This document shows positions 42,425 through 52,614 of a stretch of DNA of 64,000 bases, in pieces (position 1 is the first letter of the stretch; each line of letters starts with the position of its first letter). Under the pieces are notes generated by a model, which was not told the DNA's origin, searched no databases, and worked only from the letters and a program-made list of their open reading frames with translations. Origin of the DNA: Cydia pomonella (taxonomy: Eukaryota; Arthropoda; Insecta; Lepidoptera; Tortricidae); the NCBI RefSeq assembly GCF_033807575.1, contig NC_084714.1, forward strand, positions 776,501 to 840,500, given 5' to 3'. Position numbers and translations under genes: made by a program.

Positions 42425-43160
42425 TAATTGTAGTTTGTAGGTACTTTTAATTTTAGGCTACATTTTATTCTAATTTTTTTAAGTGTGTTTTTGGTTTCTC
42501 AATCAATCAATGTAATTGTTCTAATTTTAATAATATTTCTAAACTTCTTAAATGGTACTTTTTAATATTTAATATTGTCCCATAACATGAAGAAGAATAT
42601 AAACAGCGTACGTTCGTTCGTCGTACGTTTTAAAGAAAAGTAAAATATCACACTTCTGCACTCTGAAATTATCTTCAGGTTACAAAATTACAGGGCAAGA
42701 TTTTGTGCCCGGCTATATATTATATTTTATCCGACTAAGATGATATGTTATAAGCAATACTGTATTTTACATTGTGACTAATCATTAATCAGTAAAACTC
42801 TCACCTACCAATAATACATAATAGATTTTGCAGCTTAAAGCTTATTGTAACACACCGTATCATTGCTGAGAGTTGAGTCATTACGTAGTTTTTACCTGTG
42901 ATTGCATTTTTTGTCAGTTAAAAAACAAAAAGGCAAAGAAGCAATGATGTAGGTACCTATGTTGTAAATTGATTAGATTTCTCATTATATAATACTTATT
43001 TCAGGTTCGAAAGTTAGTGTTTAGCTAGAAGTAGTTATGTATGTATATTGTCTTACTGTAGTAGACTTAAATTTTAAAGGTATTTTCTCTACTGCTATTT
43101 AGTTTTAATTTAGTTTTTTTGCACCTCCTAATTAGTTAAATTAAGTTTCATTTCTCCACT
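42425..43160. other. AT-rich, no gene recognised
   Basis: Probably the 3' UTR of the preceding LINE and unique sequence; no frame of note. Confidence 0.4.
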
Positions 43161-43164
43161 ACCA

Positions 43165-43292
43165 AAAGGTTGTCTGGAAGAGATCGCTCTGTAGCGATAA
43201 TGCCGCCTGTGGTTTACCTCTATCTTCATTTATTATATCTGTACATTTTTTCAGAGGTTGTGCAATAAAGAGGATTTGTATTTGTATTTGTA
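43165..43292 (+). repeat. LINE 3' tail (GGAAGAGATCGCTC type)
   Basis: AAAAGGTTGTCTGGAAGAGA, TCGCTCTGTAGCGATAATGC and CGCCTGTGGTTTACCTCTAT lead to TGTGCAATAAAGAGGATTTG and a TATTTG repeat. This is a very familiar lepidopteran non-LTR 3' end with poly(A) signal and tail. Confidence 0.75.
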
Positions 43293-43345
43293 TGTTATTT
43301 ATCTAATCATGTAATTGCGGGAGCCCTTGCGGACCATGCACTTAG

Positions 43346-43417
43346 TTCCTCGTGAGCACCTTGTATGTATATCCCGTGGCTGCAGTCAACGACTTGGACG
43401 ACATCAACACTGACTGA
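43346..43417 (+). other. Possible terminal exon, 23 codons
   Basis: After CATGCACTTAG, which could be a 3' splice site, an open stretch reads FLVSTLYVYPVAAVNDLDDI NTD and stops at TGA 43415-43417. Codons are GC-ending and unlike the AT-rich surroundings. It is too short to name and no upstream exon was found, so it may be chance. Confidence 0.2.
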
Positions 43418-43424
43418 ACAGAGC

Positions 43425-44690
43425 GTTCAGTTGGTGAGTTGTTGTTTAGTGTCAACTAAATCATCGCATTGTTCAATAGTTTGGCTGTGTGGTTGAAATC
43501 ACCCTCAAAACAATCAGGGTTAAATATTTATGTCCATAAAAATGTTTCACTGACCTATATGTATTAATCTATAATATATCGAAGTGTGACGTATCGGCAT
43601 AGGGTTTTATTATATCCTAAACTCACGATTATCACACTAACTTTCTTAAAAAACACATTTTCATTTATAATTCTTTTTTTTTTGCTTAATCCGCCACTCA
43701 TTTCTTGATCCTTACATTGCCTTACTGTTTCTACTAACCCACTGTTCTTTCTTGGATGGGGTCCAGGCAGAAGAATTGGGCAACGTTTTGCTTGTAACTC
43801 CAACGTCCAAATGGATCTCGTATATCTTCTGAAGACGATGAATAATGCCTTTTCATATAAAAGATATGAGCTTTGTATTCAACAATGGCTTTAGTTTCGT
43901 TGATTAATTAGGCTCTTAGAAAACAATAATAAAACATATTATTTATAAAAAGATACCTGCACGGGTTGATTGATTTTTGTGATGGGAAAGTAGGTATTTT
44001 TGATAGCAAACAAACATACTTATTCAAATGATGAACTTATTTTACTTCCCAGGACGATTAGACAATAAGTAATTCAATATTCAATAAAATACACGTAGAA
44101 GTATGAAGTTTTATAATTCATGATAAATGTAGACATTTTATTTTTATTGAATACCTAAACTGACTATTTGTAGTAGAACTAAATATGTAGATATATACTA
44201 ATTTAATGAATAAATTTTGTTTAGACCATGTTTTTGTGTTAGTTAGTTATGCTGGGCATTTTCCGCAAATCGACAACCATTGTGCCTTTTTTGCGTGCTT
44301 TGTTTTCGTGTAACGATTTAGATAAATGATCAATTTCATTAAAGAACAAACGTTGTTGCTAAATTTAAATTATGGTCTAAACGTGTACTGTCGTTTTTTT
44401 AATTTAAAATTGTAAAATCGGTGTGAAGCCGTTATTTAAATAATGATAAAAAACAAAACATATCATACACACAACAGGCTTCGTCATTTCTAAATAATAT
44501 TAAAATAAAATAAGTCTAATAATTTTACCTAATTGAAATGTAAGTGCTAATTCTTTTAAATCTTCTTACTTAATTAAGGTAAAAAATGTTTACCATATAG
44601 AACTTTGTATACTTCTCTGCCGACTTCAATCACCAGAATTCCAAATTTTTGTGCAGTCAGGTTTTAGTCTAATATATTTTCATGAAGACT
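43425..44690. other. AT-rich flank of the secreted-protein gene
   Basis: No recognisable repeats; short frames only. It looks more like single-copy DNA than most of the window. Confidence 0.4.
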
Positions 44691-44694
44691 CAGT

Positions 44695-44700
44695 TTTATT
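44695..44700 (-). terminator. Poly(A) signal AATAAA
   Basis: The minus strand has AATAAA about 50 bases after the stop codon of the secreted-protein gene, followed by a T/A-rich stretch. It fits the end of that transcript. Confidence 0.6.
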
Positions 44701-44751
44701 TGACTGAATATTTTCCACAAACTTATCTTCTACTTAATTTAACGGCTAAAG

Positions 44752-45273
44752 CTACAATTGCACACTTAATTCACTTCCTTTACTATCAATGAGAGCTAGC
44801 CCATCCCTAAACTGTTTCCTCTCTGGACCGTGTGGAATGAACTCAGGATTTGCCATATCTTCACTAAATGGCACGTAAACTGAAGGAGCTTCAAATCCTC
44901 TTCTCAGTGATTTATCTGCAACTTCTTCTTTATCGTCTGATTTGTGATGATTAAGATTACTGTAAATCGCTTTGTCTTTATCGCTAGTGTCTGGAATATA
45001 TTCTTTAGTTTGATTACTCCCTTCAGTAATTACTTTAGGATTATTAATTTCTACAGCATTTACAGTAACATTGGCAACAATTTCGTCTGTGTCATCAGCG
45101 CTTTTTCTATTACCTTGGCTTTCATTAGGAAACTGCAATGTCACCGGAACTCCATTCATCATAAATTTTAATCCTTCGATTTTGATGACCGCTGCGTAGC
45201 ATTGGAAACATGTTAATAACAAAATTGCAATCACTCTTTTATATTTTGCTGGATTTATTTTCTTAGTCTTCAT
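44752..45273 (-). CDS. Secreted acidic protein, 173 residues, single exon, unknown family
   Basis: The frame opens with ATG at 45273-45271 (context GGAAGATGA) and is intact to TAA at 44752. Residues 1-27 look like a signal peptide: a basic start (KTKK..KYKR), a hydrophobic core VIAILLLTCF and a small-residue cut site CYA|A near 27. The mature part begins with a short hydrophobic strand pattern (VIKIEGLKFMMNGVPVTLQF, 29-48) and then turns polar and Asp/Glu/Lys-rich (50-121), probably disordered. Three N-glycosylation sequons lie at Asn50 (NES), Asn68 (NVT) and Asn87 (NQT). A dibasic RR at 124-125 precedes GFEAPSVYVPF and could be a processing site. Both cysteines (22, 25) are in the signal peptide, so the mature protein has none. 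A TATA-like box and AATAAA frame the gene. I do not recognise the family; a lineage-restricted insect secretory protein is the best reading. Confidence 0.7.
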   Translation of the reverse strand: MKTKKINPAKYKRVIAILLLTCFQCYAAVIKIEGLKFMMNGVPVTLQFPNESQGNRKSADDTDEIVANVTVNAVEINNPKVITEGSNQTKEYIPDTSDKDKAIYSNLNHHKSDDKEEVADKSLRRGFEAPSVYVPFSEDMANPEFIPHGPERKQFRDGLALIDSKGSELSVQL

Positions 45274-45283
45274 CTTCCTGTTG

Positions 45284-45320
45284 CTGATAGTTTAATAAGC
45301 TTTAGACCAAGTATTTTATA
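45284..45320 (-). promoter_or_regulatory. Core promoter of the secreted-protein gene
   Basis: On the minus strand TATAAAATA (45320-45312) is followed about 33-35 bases on by CTATCAGCA (45290-45282), which resembles an insect initiator. The leader to the ATG would then be only about 12-15 bases. Confidence 0.5.
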
Positions 45321-45329
45321 ACCAAGTAT

Positions 45330-46170
45330 GTGTTTTATTTATTTATTAACTTTCGCTTCACTCTAACAGTAGCATTACTGTTTTTTTATACACACACAGT
45401 TCAACTTTAGTCTCTTAGTAATAGTGATTCGAATTAACTGTTGTTTCGTGTTTCTTCCACGGAATGTTAATGCAGACTGCATTTAGTTCGCCATTTAAAG
45501 TTCAATTATTAGTAACAGAGTGTGTAGAATTGCTGTAATTGAATTTAACTGGAAAGTGTGCTGAATTTGAAAAATATGATGCCGATTTGAAATTTATCAT
45601 GATTTGTGACTTACCCAGTAAGATAGTAACCTAACGTAGGAAATAAAGGTAACAAAATAAATTCGGTGTAGACCCGATATAAATGTGTTTTAGTATAATA
45701 AATATTCAAAAAGTGAAAGTTTTAAATAATCAGGGACTCAATCTATCTATTTCTGTTTTAACATCATGTTAAATTCCCCATTATCTTGATGAGGTTAAAT
45801 ATTATGTTGAATATTATTATTATTTTGTCCCCTTTTTAGGGTTAGGCTAATATGCACGAGCGAGATGTAATGTGATTAATATCTAATCAATATCGTATTT
45901 TTCACATCTGAATACACTCGGTGTTTGCACAAGTAGTATTGATTCATAGTTTTCTGATGGACCGAGCCGAATGTTATCAAGAGTAATCAAATGGAACTAT
46001 CGCCATTTAAGTGTGTTTCTTGAAATTGTATTTCGTTTATAAGGTTTATTATCGTTTACTATTTTTTATTGATGCAATTTGTTCATTCAAGCGAATGTTC
46101 AACCTTTTCTTTTGTGAATTATATTCTCTGGGCTCTGAAAAATGTTCCACGTCACTTTTTACTTCATTAT
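45330..46170. other. AT-rich upstream flank
   Basis: No gene or named repeat. It may contain regulatory DNA for the minus-strand gene, which I cannot define. Confidence 0.35.
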
Positions 46171-46174
46171 CTTA

Positions 46175-46230
46175 TATTATTTCTAATCACTGATTAGAAA
46201 GAATATCGTAATTAGTGATTAGAAATAATA
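46175..46230. repeat. Inverted repeat, 17-bp perfect arms
   Basis: TATTATTTCTAATCACT and its exact complement enclose 22 bases. Confidence 0.85.
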
Positions 46231-46481
46231 CCCCGGACAGACGGAGACAATTTAGGGTTTGACAGTAGTGAGAAGGCAAACGAGAGTTGAAAGTCAAGCA
46301 GGTATGTCTGCAAATTAAGTAAATAATATTGCAGATCCGGGGTTGATATCAAAATCACGAGCTCTTGAAATTTTTGTAATAAAAAAGGTTTTGCTTTCAT
46401 TACACCTAAATATCACAATACCAATGCCTTTATTTGTCCTAAATTTCAAAACAACTTAGTTTCAAAATGTCAAATTGTTTC

Positions 46482-46815
46482 CTTTTTTTCAATACTACGT
46501 CGGTGGCAAACAAGCATACGGCCCGCCTGATGGTAAGCAGTCTCCGTAGCCTATGTGCGCCTGCGACTCTAGAGGAGTTACATGCGCGTTTCCAACCCTA
46601 AACTCACCCCCCCTCGTTGAGCTCTGGCAACCTTACTCACCGGCAGGAACACAACACTAAGGGTAGGGTCTAGTGTTATTTGGCTGCTGTTTTCTGCAAG
46701 GTGGAGGTACTTCCCCAGTTGGGCTCTGCTCTAGATCTGGAATGACATCCGCTGTGCTGTGCCCTACCACACAAAGCGAGATGACATTCACAATGCCCAT
46801 ACCTCTTTTCCTTTT
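46482..46815 (-). repeat. Repeat S, longest copy
   Basis: On the minus strand: GTAGGGCACAGCACAGCGGA, TTCCAGATCTAGAGCAGAGC, AGAAAACAGCAGCCAAATAA, GTTCCTGCCGGTGAGTAAGG, TTGCCAGAGCTCAACGAGGG, then GCGCATGTAACTCCTC..CAGGCG, ACCATCAGGCGGGCCGTATG and an A-rich tail. It shows that the shorter copies elsewhere are 5'-truncated, which fits retrotransposition. Confidence 0.8.
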
Positions 46816-46819
46816 TAGA

Positions 46820-47655
46820 ATTATCGTTTTTTTTATGTTCCTGGCCGATATGAACTTTATTCAGATTCGTTTTAAGTTCTAAAATATACAAATTTCAAAA
46901 AGTCTGTCTCAACAAATGCCGAATTGTCGATAGGACTTAGTTTTTAAATATATTAAGTTTAACTACATCTTAAATGCAATTTTGTAGGTAATCTTTGTCG
47001 TTTTAACAATTATTTTTTAACGGTGTGCGGAAAATAAATACGAAAATATTTAATAATGTACACTCATTCAAATATCAAATATCAAACATTTATGCAGCAA
47101 GCATTAATGTAGGTAATTTGAGATTGAGGTATTGTGACACCATGTCGATTTAAATTTTAGCGTTTTGGGAATGTAGGTAGTATTTTGAGGAAAAACTGGG
47201 CATTCTGGGATTCATACAATATTCCGTTTTGAGATCGAGAAATTTTGGTAAATAGCTAGATTAATATGTTATGAAATCAAAGAAAAATGTGTACCGTTGT
47301 TTTCATATTTTTTTTTTTCATAATTATGAAATAACATCTTTTTATTATCAGTAAAAAAAGTTGTGTATCTTTATATAATTTGGTCAATCTGTATTTTATA
47401 CATATATATTTCAAGTACTTAATTTAGTTTGTTTGAATAACTTTTAAAAAGCCATTTATAATACACAATACATTTTTATATAAATATGTTTCTGTCTAGA
47501 CACAATTCAGTTATAAATTGCTTTGAAGATAAACGAAAAAAAAACGAGTCAAATAATTTCAGCATTTTATGCCAAAAATGACATTCTCCAAGTCGACGAC
47601 ACAGTCTCATATAATTTAAGTATTATCTGAAACAAGTAGCCCACCATCTTGAGAG
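46820..47655. other. AT-rich, no gene recognised
   Basis: Poly(T) and poly(A) runs (47310-47325, 47535-47545) and no frame of note. Confidence 0.4.
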
Positions 47656-47660
47656 CTGTA

Positions 47661-47845
47661 CCCCTAGTGTAAATATTTTCGACAGCGAAACGTTACGTAC
47701 GCGTTTGCGTTAAGTGTCATTTTGTATGAGATCTTTGACTTTCCAAAACGTCCCGCTTGGCGCGCTGTTCAAAAACCCATACAAAATGAGAGTTAACGCA
47801 AACGCGTACGTCACGTTTCGCTGTCGACAAAATTTACACTAGGGG
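47661..47845. mobile_element. MITE L, copy 3
   Basis: CCCCTAGTGTAAATATTTTC..ACAGCGAAACGTTACGTACG to TTTACACTAGGGG. The centre (CAAAACGTCCCGCTTGGCGC) is inverted relative to copies 1 and 2, as expected for a near-palindrome inserted the other way. Confidence 0.9.
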
Positions 47846-47958
47846 CACTGAATTTAAAAGTTAAATTTGTTTAACTCAACCTTATGAAAGTCCTTCAGAA
47901 GTGCAAGCTAACTATAGCGGCATTCGAAAGTCATGAATACGAGTATAGCCCGTTTTAA

Positions 47959-47978
47959 GGGGGGGGGGGGGGGGGGGG
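47959..47978 (+). repeat. Run of 20 G
   Basis: A G20 tract follows GTATAGCCCGTTTTAA and precedes CGCTGCTTTAACTG. Such a run can form a G-quadruplex; its exact length is prone to sequencing error. Confidence 0.7.
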
Positions 47979-47984
47979 CGCTGC

Positions 47985-49030
47985 TTTAACTGTTTCACAT
48001 TGTTCGCGTCCATACTTTTGTAAAGTTCTTTAATATATAAACTGTTACCAAATATCCCGTGAGATGGCGCTGTACCGGGAGCGGCGATTTCTACATCACG
48101 CTATCGAAATGTTTATAGGGATTGTATAATTATAAGGGTTTGAGATTATTTTGAATACATTGGCTTTATTTGTGACTGGTTGTTTATATTCATAGTCAAT
48201 CCTCCTAAAGTAAAGAGCGCCCTTTTTGAGAATTAGGAGTACATACAGACATTGTTGTTGTTGGTTTTCTTTTTTTGAAGAGGGATGTGCTGTACTATTA
48301 AATTCGTACGTAAGCATTGTATATAAAAACATGTACCTTGCCTAATTAGATCAGAATAAATCATAATCGTCATCGAAGCTGTTGTTTGATTAACGTCCAT
48401 ACAAAAATATTATTTTGTGAAGTAGATATGTCGCCCCAGGAGCTAATAATAATAAAAATCAGTAGCAGCTGGCGAATAAATGCACATAATTATGCTAATT
48501 CAGAAAAAAGTTAACAATTCCTAAATCGTACTTAACAGTCTCATTTCTCAAGAATGAGGTCCATGTGCTCAAATCTCGATAAGGGTGTCATGATTTTTTA
48601 TGTTTACATTTAAGATAGCAGTTAAATAATAATTATACCGTGACAACATTATTATGTTACCCCGATGAATACAGGGGTAGTTGGGAAAATAACATTATAC
48701 TGTTGGCAACACGGTAGTTTTAGCAAGTGGTGGGGACACGGTAAATGTTGGACAGGCTCGTTCACTTGGGTTGAGGCCGTCAGAGAGGACGCATCGTAAT
48801 GAACTAGTTAGGTCAGAGTACCTGCAAGTATCCCGATTGTTGTAGTAGTAATAGTTTAGAGTAACCATGCGAGAAGAAGCACTACAAGGGTATAATCCAG
48901 TGACTTTTTCGACTATTGTAATGTATTTCATTTGCGTCAAATCCGGTAGTTCTGATTTTTTGCAGGCTTATTTATGATGTTGGGCCAATGAATAATCCAA
49001 GTTTGAGACCTCGAGCGCCGAACTCAACTT
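47985..49030. other. No gene established
   Basis: A minus frame at 48940-48695 ends ACPTFTVSPPLAKTTVLPTV, faintly coding-like, but I cannot place it. Confidence 0.3.
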
Positions 49031-49034
49031 TGTC

Positions 49035-49082
49035 AAAAAACGAAAAAACCGCTAATGTTTATTAGCGGTTTTTTCGTTTTTT
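49035..49082. repeat. Perfect 22-bp stem with 4-base loop
   Basis: AAAAAACGAAAAAACCGCTAAT, loop GTTT, then the exact complement running into a T tract. It looks like a bacterial terminator but is in insect-type DNA, so it is best read as a simple palindrome. Confidence 0.85.
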
Positions 49083-49084
49083 TT

Positions 49085-49525
49085 ATATTATATTATATTA
49101 TATTTCGTTTTTTATTTTATATTATAGTTACTGGATTACTATATATACAAATAATTTGAATCATTAAAATTCCACTGAATAATTGATGTAACATTTATCA
49201 TTTCACGTCGATTTAACAATTCGGAAAACGATATTCTATAAATTCCACATAAATCATAATACAACGTCCAGAATAAATTTACCCCAATACCCACCAAATA
49301 CCCGGACGCTATAAAGTACCGTGTTTACTTTTAATTATGGCGCCACTAGGGATGGGCACCGAACTAGGGTTGGGTCAATATTTGTTATCAAGGTTGAAAA
49401 ATAACTGGATCTAATTGCGTTGCGTAATTTAATTTAACCTCAGAAATATGTATAACCTTAAAATACTATTTGGAGCTGTTTAAATATAATATGGGCAACT
49501 GTAGATTAGATTTTGGGTTACGTTA
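49085..49525. other. AT-rich spacer
   Basis: TATAT-rich start, then unique-looking sequence without a frame. Confidence 0.4.
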
Positions 49526-49528
49526 AGA

Positions 49529-49574
49529 TTTTTTTACGTCGGTGGCAAACAAATACGGCCCACCTGATGACAAG
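49529..49574 (-). repeat. Repeat S 3' fragment
   Basis: Minus strand: CATCAGGTGGGCCGTATTTG, TTTGCCACCGACGTAAAAAAA. Confidence 0.7.
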
Positions 49575-49730
49575 AATGGATTCCAGCTACATCAATGAGC
49601 ATCGAATTGATTGGTATCTTGTATTAGTATGTTCCTCGTTACTTTGGGCAAGGCTTCCCTCCCATCTTCTTTTGTTATTGACAAATCTACGCAACATTGT
49701 GGATGACACGAATTATAGTAACCAATATTA

Positions 49731-49933
49731 AAGCCTGTTCCACAATATCCAAGTATTGGATAGCTAATTAAAAAATAAATTAACTGCCAGAAAAACTTCC
49801 TGCAAAACTTAGCACTTTATCTTCTAGTTAAGCTTATTTCAAGATTGGGAAACGCCAACGATGACTTTATTCATCAGATAAGTGGCAAGTAGCTAATTTA
49901 GGACTTTACTTGGATATTATGAAACAGGCCCTT
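49731..49933. mobile_element. MITE with GCCTGTT..CAATATCCAAGTA ends
   Basis: GCCTGTTCCACAATATCCAAGTA is mirrored by TACTTGGATATTATGAAACAGGC; TTAAA stands on both sides and may be the target duplication. The 200-bp unit is non-coding. Confidence 0.75.
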
Positions 49934-50257
49934 AAATAAAATAAAATATGTCAGTATAAATTTCTCGTCTCTAGGCACTCGCACGGAACGACCGCGCTGA
50001 ATAAAGTATAACCGCGGGAAACACCAATTTATTTATGTCAATAATAGCTTTACTATTTAAAACGTTTCATTGTTTTCTTTTACTGATAGTTATTATAACT
50101 ATGAATACTACACCTCTGATCCGAGAAGATTTACATCCCCCCTCAATTGGAGGAAGGTATCCCAATATGGACCGGCAAGAAACTCGGCAGGACACATCTT
50201 TTCAAAACATGCATTAAATAAGAAAAAATAAATACAAGATAAGATATATAAGATATT

Positions 50258-50477
50258 TGATATTTACCAGTCGCCTTTCGGTGAAGAAATACATCGTGAG
50301 GAAACCGGTCTAATCCCAATAAGGCCTAGATTCCCCTTTGGATTGGAAGGCCAGATGGCAGTCGCTTTCGTAAATACTATTGCCTACGCCAATTCTTGGG
50401 ATTAGTTGCCAAGCGGACCCCAGGCTCCCATGAGCCGTGGCAAAAGCCGGGATAAACGCTAGGAAGAAAAAGAAGAT
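50258..50477 (+). mobile_element. SINE G, 5'-truncated copy
   Basis: GATATTTACCAGTCGCCTTT, CATCGTGAGGAAACCGGTCT, GGATTGGAAGGCCAGATGGC, AAGCGGACCCCAGGCTCCCA and an AGGAAGAAAAAGAAG tail. The tRNA head is missing. Confidence 0.85.
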
Positions 50478-50479
50478 CA

Positions 50480-50835
50480 TACTACGGATAGTTATATTAT
50501 TATTTATGTCTACCTATAGTCCAGTTTTATAACAATTTAATAGAAGTTATAAAATATTGTACCAATACAAGTCTATAATAAACTTAAGCTAACTAAAATA
50601 GTCTGTGCTAAATTATGCAATATTAATTCAGATACTGCTTTAATTAAAATAAAACTGGAAGATTAACAAATTGCAACCATTTATCCTGCAGAAATACTGC
50701 GTCATTCAAACTTTTTAAAATCTGTTTTTGATTTGTTATTACTCGCAGCTCGTTTATGTGTCGGCAGAAAAGCTGAGGTGAATCATTGAATACATACTTA
50801 CGCAGTTACATAGAGTATTAATTGTAAAAAGGGTA
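50480..50835. other. AT-rich spacer
   Basis: Nothing recognised. Confidence 0.4.
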
Positions 50836-50837
50836 GC

Positions 50838-51437
50838 GAATGAACGAATGAGTAAATGTTATTCGAAATTATTTAAGCTTATTCAAGAAACTCTTTGGTT
50901 CTTGCAGTAGCTGTTGATCATCTCTAAAGGGACTTTTTACTCCCTTTAAAGATGATCAACAGAATGAACGAATGAGTAAATGTTATTCGAAATTGTTTAA
51001 GCTTATTCAAGAAACTCTTTGGTTCTTGCAGTAGCTGTTGATCATCTCTAAAGGGACTTTTCACTCCCTTCAGAGATGATCAACAGAATGAACGAATAGT
51101 AAATGTTATTCGAAATTGTTTAAGCTTCTTCAAGAAACTCTTTGGTTCTTGTAGTAGCTGTTGATCATCTCTAAAGGGACTTTTCACTCCCTTTAGAGAT
51201 GATCAACAGAATGAACGAATGATTAAATGTTATTCGAAATTGTTTAATCTTATTCAAGAAACTCTTTGGTTCTTGCAGTAGCTGTTGATCATCTCTAAAG
51301 GGACTTTTCACTCCCTTTAGATATGATCAACAGAATGAACGAATGAGTAAATGTTATTCGAAATTGTTTAAGCTTATTCAAGAAACTGTTTGGTTCTTGC
51401 AGTAGCTGTTGATCATCTCTAAAGGGAGTGAAAAGGG
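50838..51437. repeat. 124-bp tandem hairpin array, nearly five units
   Basis: CTGTTGATCATCTCTAAAGG recurs at 50911, 51035, 51158, 51282 and 51406, so the period is 123-124 bp. In each unit it faces the near-perfect complement (CCCTTTA(A/G)AGATGATCAACAG) about 10 bases on, giving a stem of roughly 24 bp, followed by an unpaired GAATGAACGAATGAGTAAAT..TTGGTTCTTGCAGTAG stretch. Units are over 95% alike by eye, so the array is young or homogenised. Confidence 0.9.
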
Positions 51438-51519
51438 GGGTGGAATTGGCTATAGAAATACTAACTCTACGCGTAAGCAGTGGCGATCAGAAGATAGTAC
51501 AAATATATACCTGATATAA

Positions 51520-51664
51520 GTACAGTCAAAAGATTTAATTTGCGACCCACTTCATACCTTGTCACAGTGACAAACAACATGAAAGTCGCTAGACACCTCA
51601 TACTACTTAATTTTCACTGTGACAAGGTTCGAAACGATCACAAATTAAATCTTTTGACAGTACG
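51520..51664. mobile_element. MITE with TACAGTCAAAAGATTTAATTTG ends
   Basis: The terminal repeats GTACAGTCAAAAGATTTAAT.. are matched by CAAATTAAATCTTTTGACAGTAC. An inner CCTTGTCACAGTGA/TCACTGTGACAAGG pair extends the dyad. Confidence 0.85.
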
Positions 51665-51669
51665 ATCGA

Positions 51670-51915
51670 GATGCACTACGATTAAACTAATCTATATCAA
51701 ATCAAGATCGCATTTTGAAAGTCTGAATGCCTCGCCAGTGGAAGGGGTGCAGAGCTTTGTGTACTCGGATGATAAATGCGAGTTATTTCTTTTGTTATAG
51801 TGAGGCACGCTCTCTGTTTTGTAACGTAACTGAATATACTAGAGATTTAATTAATTTAGTTATAAGGAGACATTAGTGATTGTACGGGGGTAAAATGGAA
51901 AGTGGAAGTTTTTAT
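51670..51915. other. Short unannotated stretch
   Basis: No recognisable feature; an 86-codon frame here starts inside the MITE. Confidence 0.3.
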
Positions 51916-51918
51916 AAA

Positions 51919-52190
51919 TGAAATAAGTTTTTGGCAAAAATTTCATTTTTGGTACAAGCTTTTGTCGCTGGCTGTACTTTTTTTTCCACCGGCAACTTAT
52001 ACTCATCGAGACAATTCTAAAATCACAATTAGGTTGCGTTGTTTTATCACAGAGTTCCTATGGCTACCTCCTGTCTCCATCATCAGATCAGCTTGATTAC
52101 CCTAATATTGCATTGTCACCCGACTTACGTATGTATGCAAATTTGCAGCTTCATCGGAAACCGGGAAGTAGGTCTTTAACTTGCAAGATT
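51919..52190. repeat. Dispersed repeat E, copy 2
   Basis: Same order of blocks as 22844-23110 (AAATAAGTTTTTGGCAAAAA, AATTAGGTTGCGTTGTTTTA, ATTGCATTGTCACCCGACTT). Confidence 0.75.
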
Positions 52191-52194
52191 CCAA

Positions 52195-52610
52195 ATTATA
52201 GACGCGGCGGGGTGACTTTGCTATTTAAAGTGATTTTTGTATTTTCTTTAACAAATCAAGCATTCAGAATCCGCAACAAACTTCGTCCAATTTACATAAG
52301 TGAAAATCCGCCACAGGCTTCGTCATTAATATAGGTACAACATAAAATCCGCAACAAGCTTTGTCCAAAAACCTAAAACTACCTACGATTCCCCGTTAAT
52401 CCCCGAGACGACACTGTACCCGGCGCAAAAGTTCCAAAAATACTGGCCGCATTGCCGCATTACTTGCAAGATTTAGCTTTGCAAGAGCTAACAGGACAGA
52501 GTTAAATAAAAGCTTGTAAAAAGGACAAAAATGCATTAAAAACATTCTTTTAAAATGCCAAATTCTGCTTTATTTATTAAGAATCATTCATGTTTTTTAG
52601 GTAATTACTA
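52195..52610. other. No gene recognised
   Basis: A TCCGCAACAAGCTT(T/C)GTCC-like word appears three times between 52270 and 52370 (CCGCAACAAACTTCGTCC, CCGCCACAGGCTTCGTC, CCGCAACAAGCTTTGTCC), a weak local repeat. Confidence 0.4.
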
Positions 52611-52614
52611 AAAC

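Noticed and set aside
49035..49082. Rho-independent terminator
   Set aside because: The form fits, but everything around it is eukaryotic transposon DNA; it is better listed as a palindrome.
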